From assembly GCA_032690845.1 (NCBI GenBank), contig CM064430.1:44985882-45049881 (forward strand): a stretch of 64,000 bases of DNA, written 5' to 3'. Positions 1-11,172 of the stretch are shown here, piece by piece (positions within the stretch are counted from its first letter, which is position 1; every line of letters begins with the position of its first letter). Under the pieces are notes generated by a model. The model searched no databases and was not told where the DNA came from. It saw nothing but the letters and a program-made list of their open reading frames with translations. A program made the translations under genes and the position numbers. This stretch comes from Eleusine coracana subsp. coracana (Eukaryota; Streptophyta; Magnoliopsida; Poales; Poaceae).

Positions 1-452
1 GTAGTTGCTAAGCCTGACGACGAGCTCCGCTGGCGTGAGCCGGTCAGCGGCCCGGAGCAGCGAGGAGATCCGTGTGTTGGTCTGTGTCGTGGCGGATGGG
101 CTGCGGTCCCACGGGAACTCAACCCCGATGTCAAGGCGATTGAGGTTGGGGCGGACATGAGCCAGCACGTTCTGAAGCATGTTAGCGCCGACATCGTCGA
201 AAATCAGTTCACGGAGCTCGGCCCAGAGGCCGTGCCAACGGTGTGAGAGCACGCTGGTGCGCGCGGCTTCACGGGCACACCGCAGAGTCGCAGACGGCTG
301 AGAATGTCCAGGAGCAGCCCCTCCGGGAGGCTGCTGAGCCGGTCCACTCCATCCTCGGCTGTGCCGTTCCCTAGCGGCGTGGACGATGCTGACACCCTTG
401 CGGTGCCGGCGATGGCGAGGCCAGGCCACGGCCCGGCCGGACGAAGCGGCAT
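1..452 (-). pseudogene. F-box protein gene, 5' part, frameshifted and cut by the window edge
   Basis: The minus strand starts at an ATG (452-450). After a short Ala/Gly/Thr-rich leader it reads an F-box helix (DRLSSLPEGLLLDILSRL). A one-base frameshift near 271-283 then breaks the frame. The next frame continues the family pattern RTSVLSHRWHGLW, then ELIFDDVGANM, and runs open to the window edge. This is the usual N-terminus of plant F-box/LRR or FBD proteins, which act as substrate receptors of SCF ubiquitin ligases. The rest lies outside the window. Either the gene is a recent pseudogene or the base is a sequencing error. The family call is firm; the gene's status is open. Confidence 0.75.
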
Positions 453-518
453 GGCTTGTCTTCGGGAACTGTGGGGAGATGGATTAGAAACTAGTTTTCA
501 CAAATCAAAACAAGCATA

Positions 519-682
519 CTCCCTCCATTCTAAAAATATGATATATAATTTATTTTATTACTAAATAAAATTTATATGTAACTTATAATTTTTCATATTT
601 GAACAAATATTTCGGATAAGATGAATGATCAAAGTTAATAAAAAAAAAGACAATGGTAATAATAATTTTAGAATAGAGGATG
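519..682. mobile_element. Stowaway-like MITE
   Basis: A 164 bp AT-rich element with no coding capacity. The left end CTCCCTCCATTCTAAAA and the reverse complement of the right end (CATCCTCTATTCTAAAA) match at 14 of 17 bases. It is flanked by TA on both sides (517-518 and 683-684), the target duplication of Tc1/Mariner-type elements. CTCCCTCC is the standard Stowaway terminus in grasses. Confidence 0.85.
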
Positions 683-764
683 TATCGTGTAGTCACAGGA
701 GCGAAAATGGTACCTCTGTATCCATCGACAACGTCCCCATATAGTTAAAGTAACATCGGCTTAA

Positions 765-1116
765 GGGTGTGTTTGGTTAGGTTTTTTCTGTCTTTGGTTT
801 TTCAAAAAAGTCAACAAACCATTAAATGGGTTGGCTATCAAAAAACGCAAAGCTTAAACAATATGATTGGGAATGAAAATTTTAAAAAATATGTAGTAGA
901 ATGAAAATTTTAAACAAATTAAGATTGAGCTTTTAAATAGCATAAATTTGAATGAATAACATATTATTATACAGTTATCAGCTCATAGTCACTTTTTCAC
1001 AGTAGATTTTACCAAACGGCTTTTAACTTTTTCACATCTCTATCTCACAGCAGATTTATTCACAATCATAGCATACAAATTTTTTTTTTACAACCACAGT
1101 CAAATCAAATACATCC
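765..1116. mobile_element. Tourist/PIF-like MITE
   Basis: A 352 bp AT-rich element. The left end GGGTGTGTTTGGTT and the inverted right end GGATGTATTTGATT form imperfect terminal inverted repeats. Both sides carry TAA (762-764 and 1117-1119), the 3 bp target duplication typical of PIF/Harbinger MITEs. No open reading frame of note. Confidence 0.7.
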
Positions 1117-2479
1117 TAAAAATAGTGGCAGGAAAATTTGCATTTGTATCCATCGAATGGAAGCCAAGCAGACGGAAGGAACGCGGGCGGCCAGAGGCGT
1201 CTCATCGACTGCTGCAATCGGCGGAGTAAATGGGCCAACTTGCCAGCGAGCAGGGGAGAGCTTGTTTCGTAATATTGAACTTTCTTTTTTATTACCTATT
1301 ATAACCGCAAATAAATAAAATATGGACCTTTTTCTGATGAGAAAAAAACAAAATTGAACATGTTCTTTTAGGATTAATCGAACACGTTGAGACATGGAGC
1401 TATTTGAGGCCAAAAGAAACAAAAAAATCTAAGCCTTTGCAATCGCACGAGCAGAATCAGCCTACTACCTCTGTACGAATATCTTCATATCCCAGCAACA
1501 AACCTTCCTAAAGTGTCATGCGAATAATTCAAAAATGCAAAAGTCAGTCGAAGGAACTGGGAAACGGGAAAGAACAATAACTCTAGTTATCGCTAAACAT
1601 TGCTTAGCTTTTACTCATCTTTTTTTTTCCCTTTCATCTGGCTCAGCATTAGGCGATTGTCGGCTTGTCGCCATAGAGGGCATCTGCAATCAATTCTCCA
1701 AATCAATTAGCAAAATATCCGTTACTATTGACATTAAAAAAATTAAAACAAACAATATGCTACCATATTTATAAATGGAAAAAATTGTGAATATATTCCA
1801 ATTCCTTAACAGCTGTAGTTATCGTCTACTTTTTTTTTATCCATTCCTCCCATTTAAATTAATTAGCTGAGCATTTTTATAGTACTTGTAAGTCATTTCT
1901 AGGTCACCATGTTATTAACAAAAGATTAAGGTGTGATGAAGGATTTCTTTGAGTGTTTGTAATTATACTACGGTTCAAAGTGTTCAGCTCTGTTTAGGAT
2001 GGTGATGTCATCATACCTTCGGGCTTGCTTGACGAGCTCGACATGAGGCGGTGCCAGCAAAAGGCTTGGTGACGAGATCGGGGTAGATCGAAGGCATGGT
2101 TGTGGATGACGTCGGTGGTGGAGCTTCCTGCTGCTTCAACGCCTTTTCCGATCGAATCGGATAGGGTTTGTTCAAAGGCCATAAACATGATAAATATTGG
2201 TTCACGTGACACGATCCCCTCCCATATTTATTATAGCGCTGTACAATAGGAGCCCACCAACCATGAGTTGGTTATGCCTTTTCGATCAAGGAGCATGAGT
2301 GGAGAAGCCAGACTTGGTCACGAGTCCGGTATTGAGATCAACCTAACAACATTAGCTAGTAAATAACTTTTTTTTTGAGATCATGCGTTGCATGTTTCAC
2401 ATTAAAAGAGAAGAAGAAGCATCCTTACAATCAAGGTTTTATGACCGAAGCTGAGTCAACAAAATTTGAGGTGACCATA
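1117..2479. other. Unassigned intergenic DNA
   Basis: No gene is recognised here. The first part is AT-rich. A more GC-rich patch at about 2000-2340 has short chance frames but no protein family I recognise. It could be a remnant of an old LTR, but no second copy is present in the window to test that. Confidence 0.4.
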
Positions 2480-4575
2480 TACTAGGACCAAAAGCAAATT
2501 ATTCAGGCCTTAGTCATGATCACGTAATAGATAGCTTTCTTTATTTTTCATCCAACGCACCTCTCTTACAACACATCATGATCACGTAGTCACAACGGAC
2601 ATACTAATTATAGGAATATGTTAGGAGTTCTTACAAAATTAACGGAAGCAAAAAGAACAAAATAACACAGATCAAAAGACCACTACTATTAGGTTAAAAG
2701 CCTGCAAATAGATTAGTGTTGAAAAGGAAGGATCTTAATATAAATAAGCTACGAGTAAGAACCTGAAAAGAGAAGCAAATAAAATAAAATAAAAACTAAT
2801 ACTAAGCTACACCAGACACAAAGCTAGCTATACGAAGCAATTTGGCAAGCACATTAAACTAACAAGCTACGGGACAAACCCAGGTGAGCAGCTAGCTGAT
2901 TTTCCATTAAACTACATGCTACCTCACAGACACGTTGAAACAATACAGCTGGCCATTGCACATCGATCTGAGAAAGAAGATAGTTCGAACAAATGAAGCT
3001 AATTTTAACCTTGAGAGCAATAGAAAAACTAATGAGCAGAACTGAATAAAACTACTCACGCACAGATCAAGTCAGATGAGGAATATAAAAAGAACTAGCT
3101 ACAGGAACCGAACCAACGATTAATAGATAGAATTTCCTAGCATCCAGACAAAAAGAAAGCACAGCTATGTATTGATTTACGGAAACGGTCAGACAAAAGA
3201 GCAATTTATTTATTTTCACTCAGAACAGCTAGTGACTTCATCCAGCAATCGTGAGGGAATCGCTGCTCTAGCTGACAACCACCGCTTACCTTGTGGATGT
3301 AGACACCTGGATGCAGTTCGATCTACCATGAGAACAGTTTAATCAGACCTGCAGAACGAGATAAAGCAGGCGACCAAGAATCCATGCAGGAGAAACTCGC
3401 AATCTACCAGGATAAAATCTCTTCGGACCAGGACAGAAAGAGGACAAGATTTACGACAAGATCTAGAACTAAAGTAACTGCGAGAGGAGTCAAATCAGCT
3501 GCCGGCTCAAACAGCAGAGTAACTCGCCGTCGCACAGAGACAGTCAACAAACAGACTATTTCGAATCTCACCAAAGCAGAGAAGAAACCAGAGGAAATCA
3601 GCAGCGTAGACTCAAGATTTCGAACAATCTTTTCCTATCATTGAAAGCAGAATGAGTAACAGGACTACCGATTCAGATGGCGCCGCCCTCCCTCCCTTAT
3701 TTTTTTATTATAAAAGATCTCACACGAATTTCTCTCCATTTAGCTCATTCTTTTCTTCTCTCTTCTAAAACCTAATCCCTAATTCCAACTATAAGGAGCA
3801 CGAGTGGCACAGCCACCAGCCCATTTTTCTCCTTTTCTACCATTTTTGTTTCTCAAAATACTCTCTGGACATAATGCAACTTCACCTACCTCTAAGTTCT
3901 TTTTGTCTAACTTTTTCTTCGTCACCCAAACGTTATCGGGCCCTTGACGACTTCGCTTCATCTCGACGCAACCTTCAAGATGGTGCCAAGGCAACCTTCA
4001 ATCGCCGCCACCGGTTTTGAGGCCTAAACTGGAAAACTACTATGCACGCTTCTCAAAACGCGACTTCTCAATGTCGATACGTGTCACCTTGTTCCGCGAT
4101 CCTGACCACCGGCAAGTCTTTCCTAGTCCCTGTCCATCGGATCCCCTTGTCACTTGCACCGACATCCCGCTCGCCTTGACTTGGTCAACACGCCGTCTTC
4201 ATCACACCACGGTTTTGAGGCTCAACCGTGAAATCGTCCGTGCTTCTCACCTCTTCATGTGTACGGTGTGGATCACCTTTGACTCCACCCGACATCCTTA
4301 TCGTCCGGCCCCAAGTCCCCTACTTGTGCCCGATCCTCTCGCCGTTGACCGCCAAGTCGACTCCAGTGACCTACACATCATGAGACAAGCAAACACATTT
4401 CCCATCTCCTGCAACTTCACCAATACCTCCATCAATTTCGGTTAGTCAAAACTATAATCATGCACACAGACATGCAATTCTCGGATTCCCACATTTCAAC
4501 TCAAACACCAAATCCGCTCAAGTGAATTACTCATCACATATTATAAACCGTGGTACATATCCACATGGTTTCTCA
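2480..4575 (-). repeat. 3' LTR of the first copia element (left copy)
   Basis: Long near-collinear match to 23331-25448: the shared blocks at 2550-3300, 3380-3650 and 4020-4560 align with 23420-24170, 24251-24510 and 24900-25440. It ends in TTTCTCA just before the polypurine tract. The first about 50 bases do not align well with the right copy, so the outer boundary is approximate. Open frames seen here (for example 3384-3644) recur in the other LTR at 24251-24511 and are LTR sequence, not genes. Confidence 0.8.
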
Positions 4576-4576
4576 G

Positions 4577-4587
4577 TCTCCCCCTTG
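4577..4587 (-). other. Polypurine tract of the first copia element
   Basis: Directly inside the left LTR. On the minus strand it reads CAAGGGGGAGA, a purine run that primes plus-strand DNA synthesis. Its position next to the left LTR sets the element's orientation as minus. Confidence 0.75.
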
Positions 4588-5168
4588 ATGAGTACATTGA
4601 TAACCTCAAATGCACAAGATTAGAGAGTGAAATGTGAAACCAAATAAACTCATCCAAATGATCAAACCCAAAGAAAAGGTGAAAACTAGCCATCTAGTAA
4701 AGTAGGGATCACAAAATCAAGAGTTAGTAAAGAAAGCGACTTGAGACGCAAAGAATGTGAAAAGTGCAAGAAAACGCTTAAGATCATGATATGCTCCCCC
4801 TCAACTTGTGATAGGTCTCATGTAATGTAAAATGGATCATTTTAAGTTTCTTAGCATTATTTATGTATGACTCACTATTTTCTCCCCCTTTGGCAATAAA
4901 CTCATTAAAGAGGTAAAAGAACAAAAAAACATGCAATACATAAAAATGCATATCTAAGGAGTTTCAACAATTATGCAAACAAGCATTTAACTATGCTAAT
5001 CATAAGTATAGAGCTATGAAGCATACAAGCAATAACGCACAACCATACAAAGATCAAAAATAGATAGCAAGGCATAAACACCAAGAGCTATACAAGTTAA
5101 GCAAAAAGATTGACTAGCTTAGATAGAATTAAATTTTACTTATCACGAGAAAATCTGCCACCACATGT
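4588..5168 (-). other. 3' internal non-coding part of the first copia element
   Basis: AT-rich sequence between the polypurine tract and the gypsy insertion. It continues after the insertion at 17035-17770. No frame of note. It is the region downstream of RNase H. Confidence 0.6.
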
Positions 5169-5814
5169 GTAAGTGTAACACCCTATTTTTCATATTTTGC
5201 AAATTATTAATTTATTAATTTAGTCTTATTTAATTAGGATGTTAATATTTTTCTTTAGCTATAAAGATTATTTTCTTGATTTATTTAATTATGTAATTAA
5301 AATATTTTTTTGTATTGTTACATCATGCTGGAGTAGAAATGCAGTAGGTTTTTACTGAGTGAATTTTTTTTTGAAATTTCGAGTAGAAATCAGTTTTGAA
5401 TTAATTTAGTAGTTCAAAACAATTTTTGAAAAGGATTTAGAAAAGAACAAGAAATTTTTCCTGGTTCTTGGGCCACTTTCTTTCCCCGGCCCATCCTTTT
5501 CCTTTCCCCTCTTCCTCTCTTCTTTCGACCTGCTAGCCCACCCGCCTCCCTCCCTGTTTCGACCTTGGGCCAACTCCCCCCCCCATGCAGCCCAGACCGC
5601 AGCGTAGCCCAGCTCGCGCGGCCCAGCGCACGCGCCCGCAGCCCAGCGTGCTAGCCAACGTGCCTCGCGGCCCAGCTCGCCCGCCCGGCCCAGCAGCGCG
5701 CGGCCCAGCTCCCCGCCCCCGCCCGTTCGCTGACACCCCGACCCCACCTGTCATCACCCTTCTCCCGCCTCTCTCTCTTCCCTCACCGACACCGGAAACC
5801 GATGCCGTCACCCG

Positions 5815-6739
5815 TGATGAGGACATCACTCCTATGGATACACACAACACTCCTCCAAATCTGGACTTGCAAGGTCCAATGACTAGAGCTCGTGCACGAC
5901 AACTAAATTTAGAGGTGAGCTCGTTCCTACGTTCTTCGCTATATGTTACTTTTGAGAATGGTTTGCTACCTAATGATTATTTTATGATTAGAAACCATGG
6001 AGAGGACCAGGAGATGATGGGAGAAGGATTTGGAAACATGGAGGGCCAGCAAGGGCTTGGAAGCCAAAATGGAGGCCCAATCAAAACCGACTTCGAGTCT
6101 GTTTCGGGGCCCAGGACCAGTCTGTACTAAAACGGTCGCCCAGGACGCATACGGACTCGGATTTGGACGTTCTACATATGCACGGAGAGATAAGGAGAAG
6201 ACCTTTCCAATGCCGCCGGCCTCATGTCAAAATTCATCCGGAGTCATCGGGAATCGTCAAAACAAGAGAGAGTCCAGAATCTGTGTTGGTGCTGCGTCGC
6301 TTATTTTTTTGTCTTTGGGCCTTGTATCTAGTTGAGCCCAATTCGGGGCGCGTCCAGAGGGTCTTGCACGACCCTAGGGTCTTTATATACAGCCACCGCC
6401 GCACCATTAGGGTTCGGGTTTTGCTTAGATCAATTCTGTTCATAAACAGTTTCGCCGTTCATCGGTTTGTGAGACCCCAACTTCGAGAGTTTAATCATAC
6501 ATCTGCAATTGTGTTGCATTCTTCGTTGTTCTTGCTTGTGTTCTTGATTCGCAGGCAGGGATTAGCCTTCTCGGCGAGGTCAATCGTCTTTTGGACGGTT
6601 GATAACCAGAGGAGACGTCGTGCTGCGATTGCGGGGTTTAGAACGTGTTGTTCTGAAGCCGGATCGATTTGTGTGTCGCCTCCGACCAAATCAACTTACC
6701 AAGAACCTTTCGGAAGATCGGGAACCCTTGTCCACATCA
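5815..6739 (+). mobile_element. Solo LTR of a second gypsy family (CRM-like), nested in the 5' LTR
   Basis: The 925 bp insert begins TGATGAGGAC and ends GTCCACATCA; the ends are near-perfect inverted repeats. It is flanked by ACCCG at 5810-5814 and 6740-6744. The 3' LTR of the host element keeps the empty site (one ACCCG followed by CTCG, near 14870), which proves a later insertion. Near its start it encodes GPMTRARARQL, a motif found at the C-terminus of chromovirus polyproteins. That pol coding runs into the LTR is a known trait of centromeric CRM/CRR elements, hence the tentative name. A TATA-like TTTATATAC sits near 6382. Confidence 0.85.
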
Positions 6740-6923
6740 ACCCGCTCGCTTCCCGTCTCTCCGGCTCCCCAACCCGACCCCCGAGCGCACTAGCGCGTCG
6801 CCCCGTTTCCCCTCCCCCAATTCCCGCCCTAAAAGCGCACTCAGGCGCGCTAATGCGCGACATTAGCCACCGCCAGCCATTGATTTGCGCTGAGCTCGCC
6901 CCGCTCGCCTCCCCCTCCCCTGC

Positions 6924-6931
6924 CTATAAAA
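6924..6931 (+). promoter_or_regulatory. Candidate TATA box of the chromovirus 5' LTR
   Basis: CTATAAAA within GC-rich, pyrimidine-rich sequence. The related solo LTR has CTATAAATAG at the comparable place (34098-34107). The 3' LTR lacks the stretch that contains it. Position and form fit a Pol II core promoter; there is no transcript evidence here. Confidence 0.5.
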
Positions 6932-7944
6932 CGGACCCTGCAGCATCGCCGTCTCCCTGCCACTACCTCCCTTTGCTCGCGCATTGTCTGTCGACCCCGA
7001 GAACCCTCTGCTCGACGACCACCAGCGACCGCCGCCGCCTCGCTCCGTCATAGACCCCCTCCCGGCCTTCCCCGCGCCCGCGCGACCGATCGATGAGTGC
7101 CGCTTTGCTCCCCTCTCTCTCCCTGTTCTCTCATGTTGCGAAACCGACCACCGAAGCGCCGTTCAAGGCAAACTCTGGCGACCCCTCTCCTTGCGCCGCC
7201 GCCAATCTTGCCATCGGCCACCGCCAGTCGCCGATGACCCTCCTGTAGCCGTCCGATCCTGATCGAGTGGCCCAGATTAGAATACCGCGAAGGGGTATGC
7301 ACCCGGTCCATGGTGGACCATGGACCCTTCGGTCAACGCCGGTCCACGGGTTCCGTGGACTTGGTACACACCTTTTAGGGTTTATTTTAAATCCGAAAAT
7401 CCCTGGATAATGGCAATTTTTTAGTTAGGCCCCTGAATTTTGTCTTAATTAGTTTTTAACCCTAATTTTCTATAGAACCTTATTTTAATTATATTCTAGC
7501 CCCTATTATTTTCATAGTTATTATTTTGGCCCTGTAGTTTTATAGAAACACCCCTGTACTTATTTTAATTATATTTTTAGCCCTATGTTTTTACACTTAG
7601 GCCCCTGCACTTAATAATAATTATGTTTAGGTCATAAAATTTTATAAAAACAACCTTATACTTTTCAGTAATTATTTTTCAGTCCTAATAATTTACACTT
7701 TAGTCCCTATAATTTTATAAAATTATAAATAGGTCCCTAAACCTTGCTGTTTTTACCTTTTTGCCCCTAAAACTTCAAATTAGCATAACTCTTCAACCGT
7801 AACTCCGATTTAGGTGATTTTTACGCTCACAGAATCGTAGGAACGCGTACTATCTTTTAGTACTGTTTTCATAGTCATTAGGAAATGTTTGGTGTACTGT
7901 TCCTTATTTGTTGTATTTTACTTTTCTGATATTTATCGATATTA

Positions 7945-9176
7945 GAAGAGGAGCAGCTCCAGAATTTCTAGGATCTTGAGTTTGAGCAGCAGCCAGCGGA
8001 AGAATACGGCAAGTGTCCTTTACCATATTGTACCTATAAAGATTAGTTTATTTTCATGCATACTTGTCTAAATTTGAATCCCGTGTCATCTACCCTTTCT
8101 TATTATTCCTTGTCGCTTGGGTTATGGTTTAGTGTAAGGATTTTGGGTACATCTTGCTAGTGCAGTACCTTGGGGATTAAAATTGAATAATAATAAACTT
8201 GACTAATATTCACTTGAACCTAATTATCATTTGGGTAATTTAGATGACCCAAACAGGAGGATGTTGAGGATGGTGCGTGTATGCACAAGTACGGGTAATG
8301 TACTGTTTGGTTTGTGGTAGTGCCTGCTTGCGGTCATACAAACCAAATTCGTGGAGCGACCACCTAGGAAAATAGCGCAAGGGCTGATATGGGTAGGCGT
8401 GGTTTAGTAATAGATGTCTTTCCAGTTTTGCGGGCGTTCGAGGAAGGAGGACGAGAGGGTTACTTTCGGCCTCAGGTGATGAAGGGTTACTTCTAGCCAC
8501 AACGTCAGAGGGGGCCTCTGTAGGGATGGTTAATCCCGCATTGATGAATCCTTAGCATGGACATTTTGCAAGCTGGGAAGCGCTTTGAAAGAACATGTGG
8601 TGATCTCTTGGCCACACACCTACGGTAGTGTGTTGGCAACAGGGAGACTTTAGTCACCGACGGGTGATGGAATCACCAACCTGTGGGTAAAGTTGTGCAT
8701 TCTCTACAGAGTTTAAAATTGTTATAACAGCCATGCTCACGGTCATGAGCGGCCCGGATCCTCGCATGATTAGATTGATACTTGGGTGGATCTGATGGGT
8801 AATCAGATTTTGGTGGATCTGGTGGGTAACCGGATTTGGTTGGTAGCTGCAGGTGGGTAACCTGTAGTGTTCTGATATGAGTGGGTAACTCATAGTTCTG
8901 CTATCGGTGGGCAACCGATAGTGTGGGACAGGTGGTTAACCTATTGGGATATTTTCACCTAGTAAATAGGATGCTTTGAGTCATAGGATGCATAGTGCAG
9001 TAAACCTGTGTCAAGCCTATTCTTGTTTTTAGCCCGCATGTTATATTTTCCCCCACTTGCTGAGTACGGTATGTACTCACACGTTATTGTTTTCCCTATT
9101 TTTGTTGTTGTTATATTACTGCTGCTCAGATGACGCTGGCGAGATGGACTACATGGATGAGGACTACTATGACTAG
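7945..9176 (+). pseudogene. Putative two-exon small acidic ORF inside the 5' LTR
   Basis: Exon A (about 7945-8008) reads E-E-E-Q-L-Q-N-F-stop-D-L-E-F-E-Q-Q-P-A-E-E-Y and ends in one base of a split codon before GCAAGT, a GC-type donor. Exon B (9130-9176) follows a pyrimidine-rich CTGCTGCTCAG acceptor and reads DDAGEMDYMDEDYY, then D and a stop. The phases agree across the 1121 bp gap. The in-frame TAG in exon A is CAG in the 3' LTR copy, so this copy is decayed by what looks like a C-to-T change. Function unknown. This rests on comparing three LTRs in the window only. Confidence 0.4.
8790..8944. repeat. Array of six short hairpins with a shared loop, 5' LTR
   Basis: Six inverted repeats in 155 bp: 8790-8808, 8817-8835, 8847-8867, 8877-8893, 8901-8921 and 8928-8944. 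Their stems differ (ATCTGA, ATCTGG, CTGCAGG, ATGAG, CTATCGG, ACAGG), while the unpaired middle is TGGGTAA or close to it (TGGGCAA, TGGTTAA). The array lies inside the putative LTR intron. The matching stem in the 3' LTR shows paired changes. Confidence 0.8.
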
Positions 9177-9394
9177 GCGTGCGACCCCTGGTGGACTGCC
9201 TGTGGCGTTATGGAGTCTTCCGCTATTTTCTGTTATATCTTGATATATTCCAGACTATGTAATAACTGTATGATATAATAATAATGATATTGGTTTTACT
9301 GTTATTTCACTTTTGTCATGTATACATGAAAACTTGTTCCTGGGCACGTATACAGAAGCATTCGATTTTGGCCTCAAAACTGGGTGTGACAGAG

Positions 9395-9409
9395 TGGTAT
9401 CAGAGCCAT
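9395..9409 (+). other. Primer binding site of the chromovirus
   Basis: TGGTATCAGAGCCAT starts three bases after the 5' LTR ends. TGGTATCAGAGC is the usual complement to the 3' end of plant initiator tRNA-Met, which primes minus-strand DNA synthesis. Confidence 0.9.
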
Positions 9410-9800
9410 GTCGACCGTAGGTCACAAGCCTAGTTAGAAATGGTCGTTATAAGGTTTTTAAAAGCTACTTTATAAATCTTGCTTACTTATCCCTTCCATT
9501 GGCTTTCTTGTCTTTTCTTTATTTCTATTGAAAATCATTTCCAAAAATTAGATAGATAGTATGATATAGGTTCTAAGGTTTTTCCCTTATAGAGTAATAA
9601 GTTCGTTAGTCATGTTTAGCTCTATCGAGCCTATCTGCTATGTTTTGGTGTGGTGTGCCATGTTTGCTTTGGATCTTTGCTTGAGTGAAAGATTTGTTTT
9701 CCAAAAATTATTATTTATTTAAGACTTGGGTTATTATTGGGAAATCTATCATATTCCTATCCATCCAAATCTTTATTGATCTTATCAGAATTATCAGCAA

Positions 9801-10810
9801 ATGGTGAACACTAGGCGAAACAATGAGGATCCGCCACCACCACCTCCTCCAACTACGGAGCAAATTCTTGCTATGCAGACTCAGCTTCTTCACACCATGC
9901 AACAGAACATGATGCAAATGCAGCAGGGTCATAATCAACCACCTCCACCACCTAGAGACAAGCTTGGAGAATTTCAGAGGACCAAGCCTCCCACTTTCTC
10001 TCATTCTGTGGAGCCTATGGATGCTGATGATTGGCTCAAGACCATCGAGAAGAAGTTGTAGGTGGTGCAATGCAACAATTGTGAGAAGGTTCTCTTTGCT
10101 TCTCACTAGCTTGAGAGTCCCGCTGCTGATTGGTGGGATGCTTATGTGGAGGCTCATGAAGAGCCAGAAAGCATCATCTGGCAGGAATTCCGGAACAACT
10201 TTAGGTCACACCATGTGCCTCTGGGTGTGACAAAACTCAAGAAGAAGGAATTCCAAGACTTGAAGCAAGGCTCTATGTCTGTGAGCGAGTATGTCACTCG
10301 TTTCACCCAACTTTCTCGCTATGCTCCTGACGAGGTGAACACAGATGAGAAGAAGCAGTATTGCTTTATCAATGGATTGAATGATGGTCTTGCTTATGCT
10401 CTGGAAGCTCGGGATTTTGCAAACTTCCAAGATTAGGTGGACAAGGCACTTGTGCTAGAGAACAGGAGAGGAATCATTGATCGCAAGCGCGAGATAGTAT
10501 GCCAGGGTCCGCAGGGAAGCAGCTTAGACCCTGCTTGGGTTCTTCATCATCTGGACCTGCATTCCGCCCTGGACAACAGAGTGGCCAGCAGAGGTCTCAC
10601 CCTACTGGTCAGGGATTCAGTACTCCTCAGCATCAGATTTAGCGTCCCAACTTTCAGACGCCTTGTACCACTCAGCAAACCCCTCCGAGGACCACTCCTG
10701 CTCAGAACACTGGTAAATATTGGTGCTTGTTTCCACTGTTGTCAGACGGGGCACTATGCTAACTCAGACTCCATCTCAGGGTGCAAATTCTACCCCAGGC
10801 CGCAATGCTA
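9801..10810 (+). pseudogene. Chromovirus gag, degenerate
   Basis: The start codon at 9801 opens MVNTRRNNE followed by a proline run and a Met/Gln-rich stretch, typical of this gag. The capsid region follows at 10080-10436 (FRNNFRSHHVPLG, FTQLSRYAPDEV). Stops at 10059 and 10434 and two compensating frameshifts between about 10510 and 10725 break it. The zinc knuckle (10728-10770) keeps CFHC and GHYAN but the last cysteine is lost. Gag would form the virus-like particle; this copy cannot. Confidence 0.85.
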
Positions 10811-10861
10811 ATTCTACACCAACTCCAGCAAGACAGAATCATGCTCGTGTCAATCATGTGG

Positions 10862-11172
10862 CTATTTAGGATGCTCAGGAAGCTCCGAATGTCGTTCTGG
10901 GTATGTTCCTTGTTAATGATAATAATGCAATCGTGTTATTTGATTCTAGAGCATTACATTCATTCATATCTGCTAGTTACGTTCAAAAACATAATCTTCC
11001 TATATCTATGCTAATGAATAGAATGATTGTTAGTTTCCCAGGTGGAGAGATGAATGCAAAGCATGTCTGTCCTAAGGTGAACCTTAATATAAGGGCGGTA
11101 GACTTTTCTGCAAATCTCATAGTCCTTGAGTCTAAAGGAATTGATGTGATCCTTGGCATGGATTGGCTATGA
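10862..11172 (+). pseudogene. Chromovirus aspartic protease domain, damaged
   Basis: The frame shares its phase with the downstream pol. The active-site motif reads LFDSRALHSFIS, where the family has D-S-G-A; the glycine is changed to arginine. It runs to GIDVILGMDWL and stops at a TGA (11170-11172). The protease would cut the polyprotein. Confidence 0.85.

Larger units (their letters stand above)
5174..9391 (+). repeat. 5' LTR of the chromovirus, enlarged by a nested solo LTR
   Basis: The LTR is 4218 bp against 2766 bp for its partner. A 925 bp insertion (5815-6739) and a stretch of about 475 bp that the 3' LTR has lost (about 6774-7248) explain most of the difference. A TATA-like CTATAAAA lies at 6924-6931 inside the stretch missing from the 3' copy. 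The GC-rich part (5500-7260) holds several long open frames that look like base-composition artefacts. The 3' third carries the hairpin array and the two putative exons listed separately. Confidence 0.9.

Noticed and set aside
5585..6130. A 181-codon plus-strand frame in the 5' LTR
   Set aside because: It crosses the junction of two LTRs (5814/5815). Its first half is GC-rich LTR sequence and its second half the pol remnant of the solo LTR; it is not a single gene.
6163..7053. A 296-codon plus-strand frame
   Set aside because: It also crosses the insertion border at 6739/6740 and matches no family; LTR sequence with high GC.
8240..8914. Minus-strand frames repeated at 15886-16566 and 35942-36202
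   Set aside because: They recur because LTRs recur. No third-position bias is seen between the copies, and they lie opposite the hairpin array and intron-like DNA.
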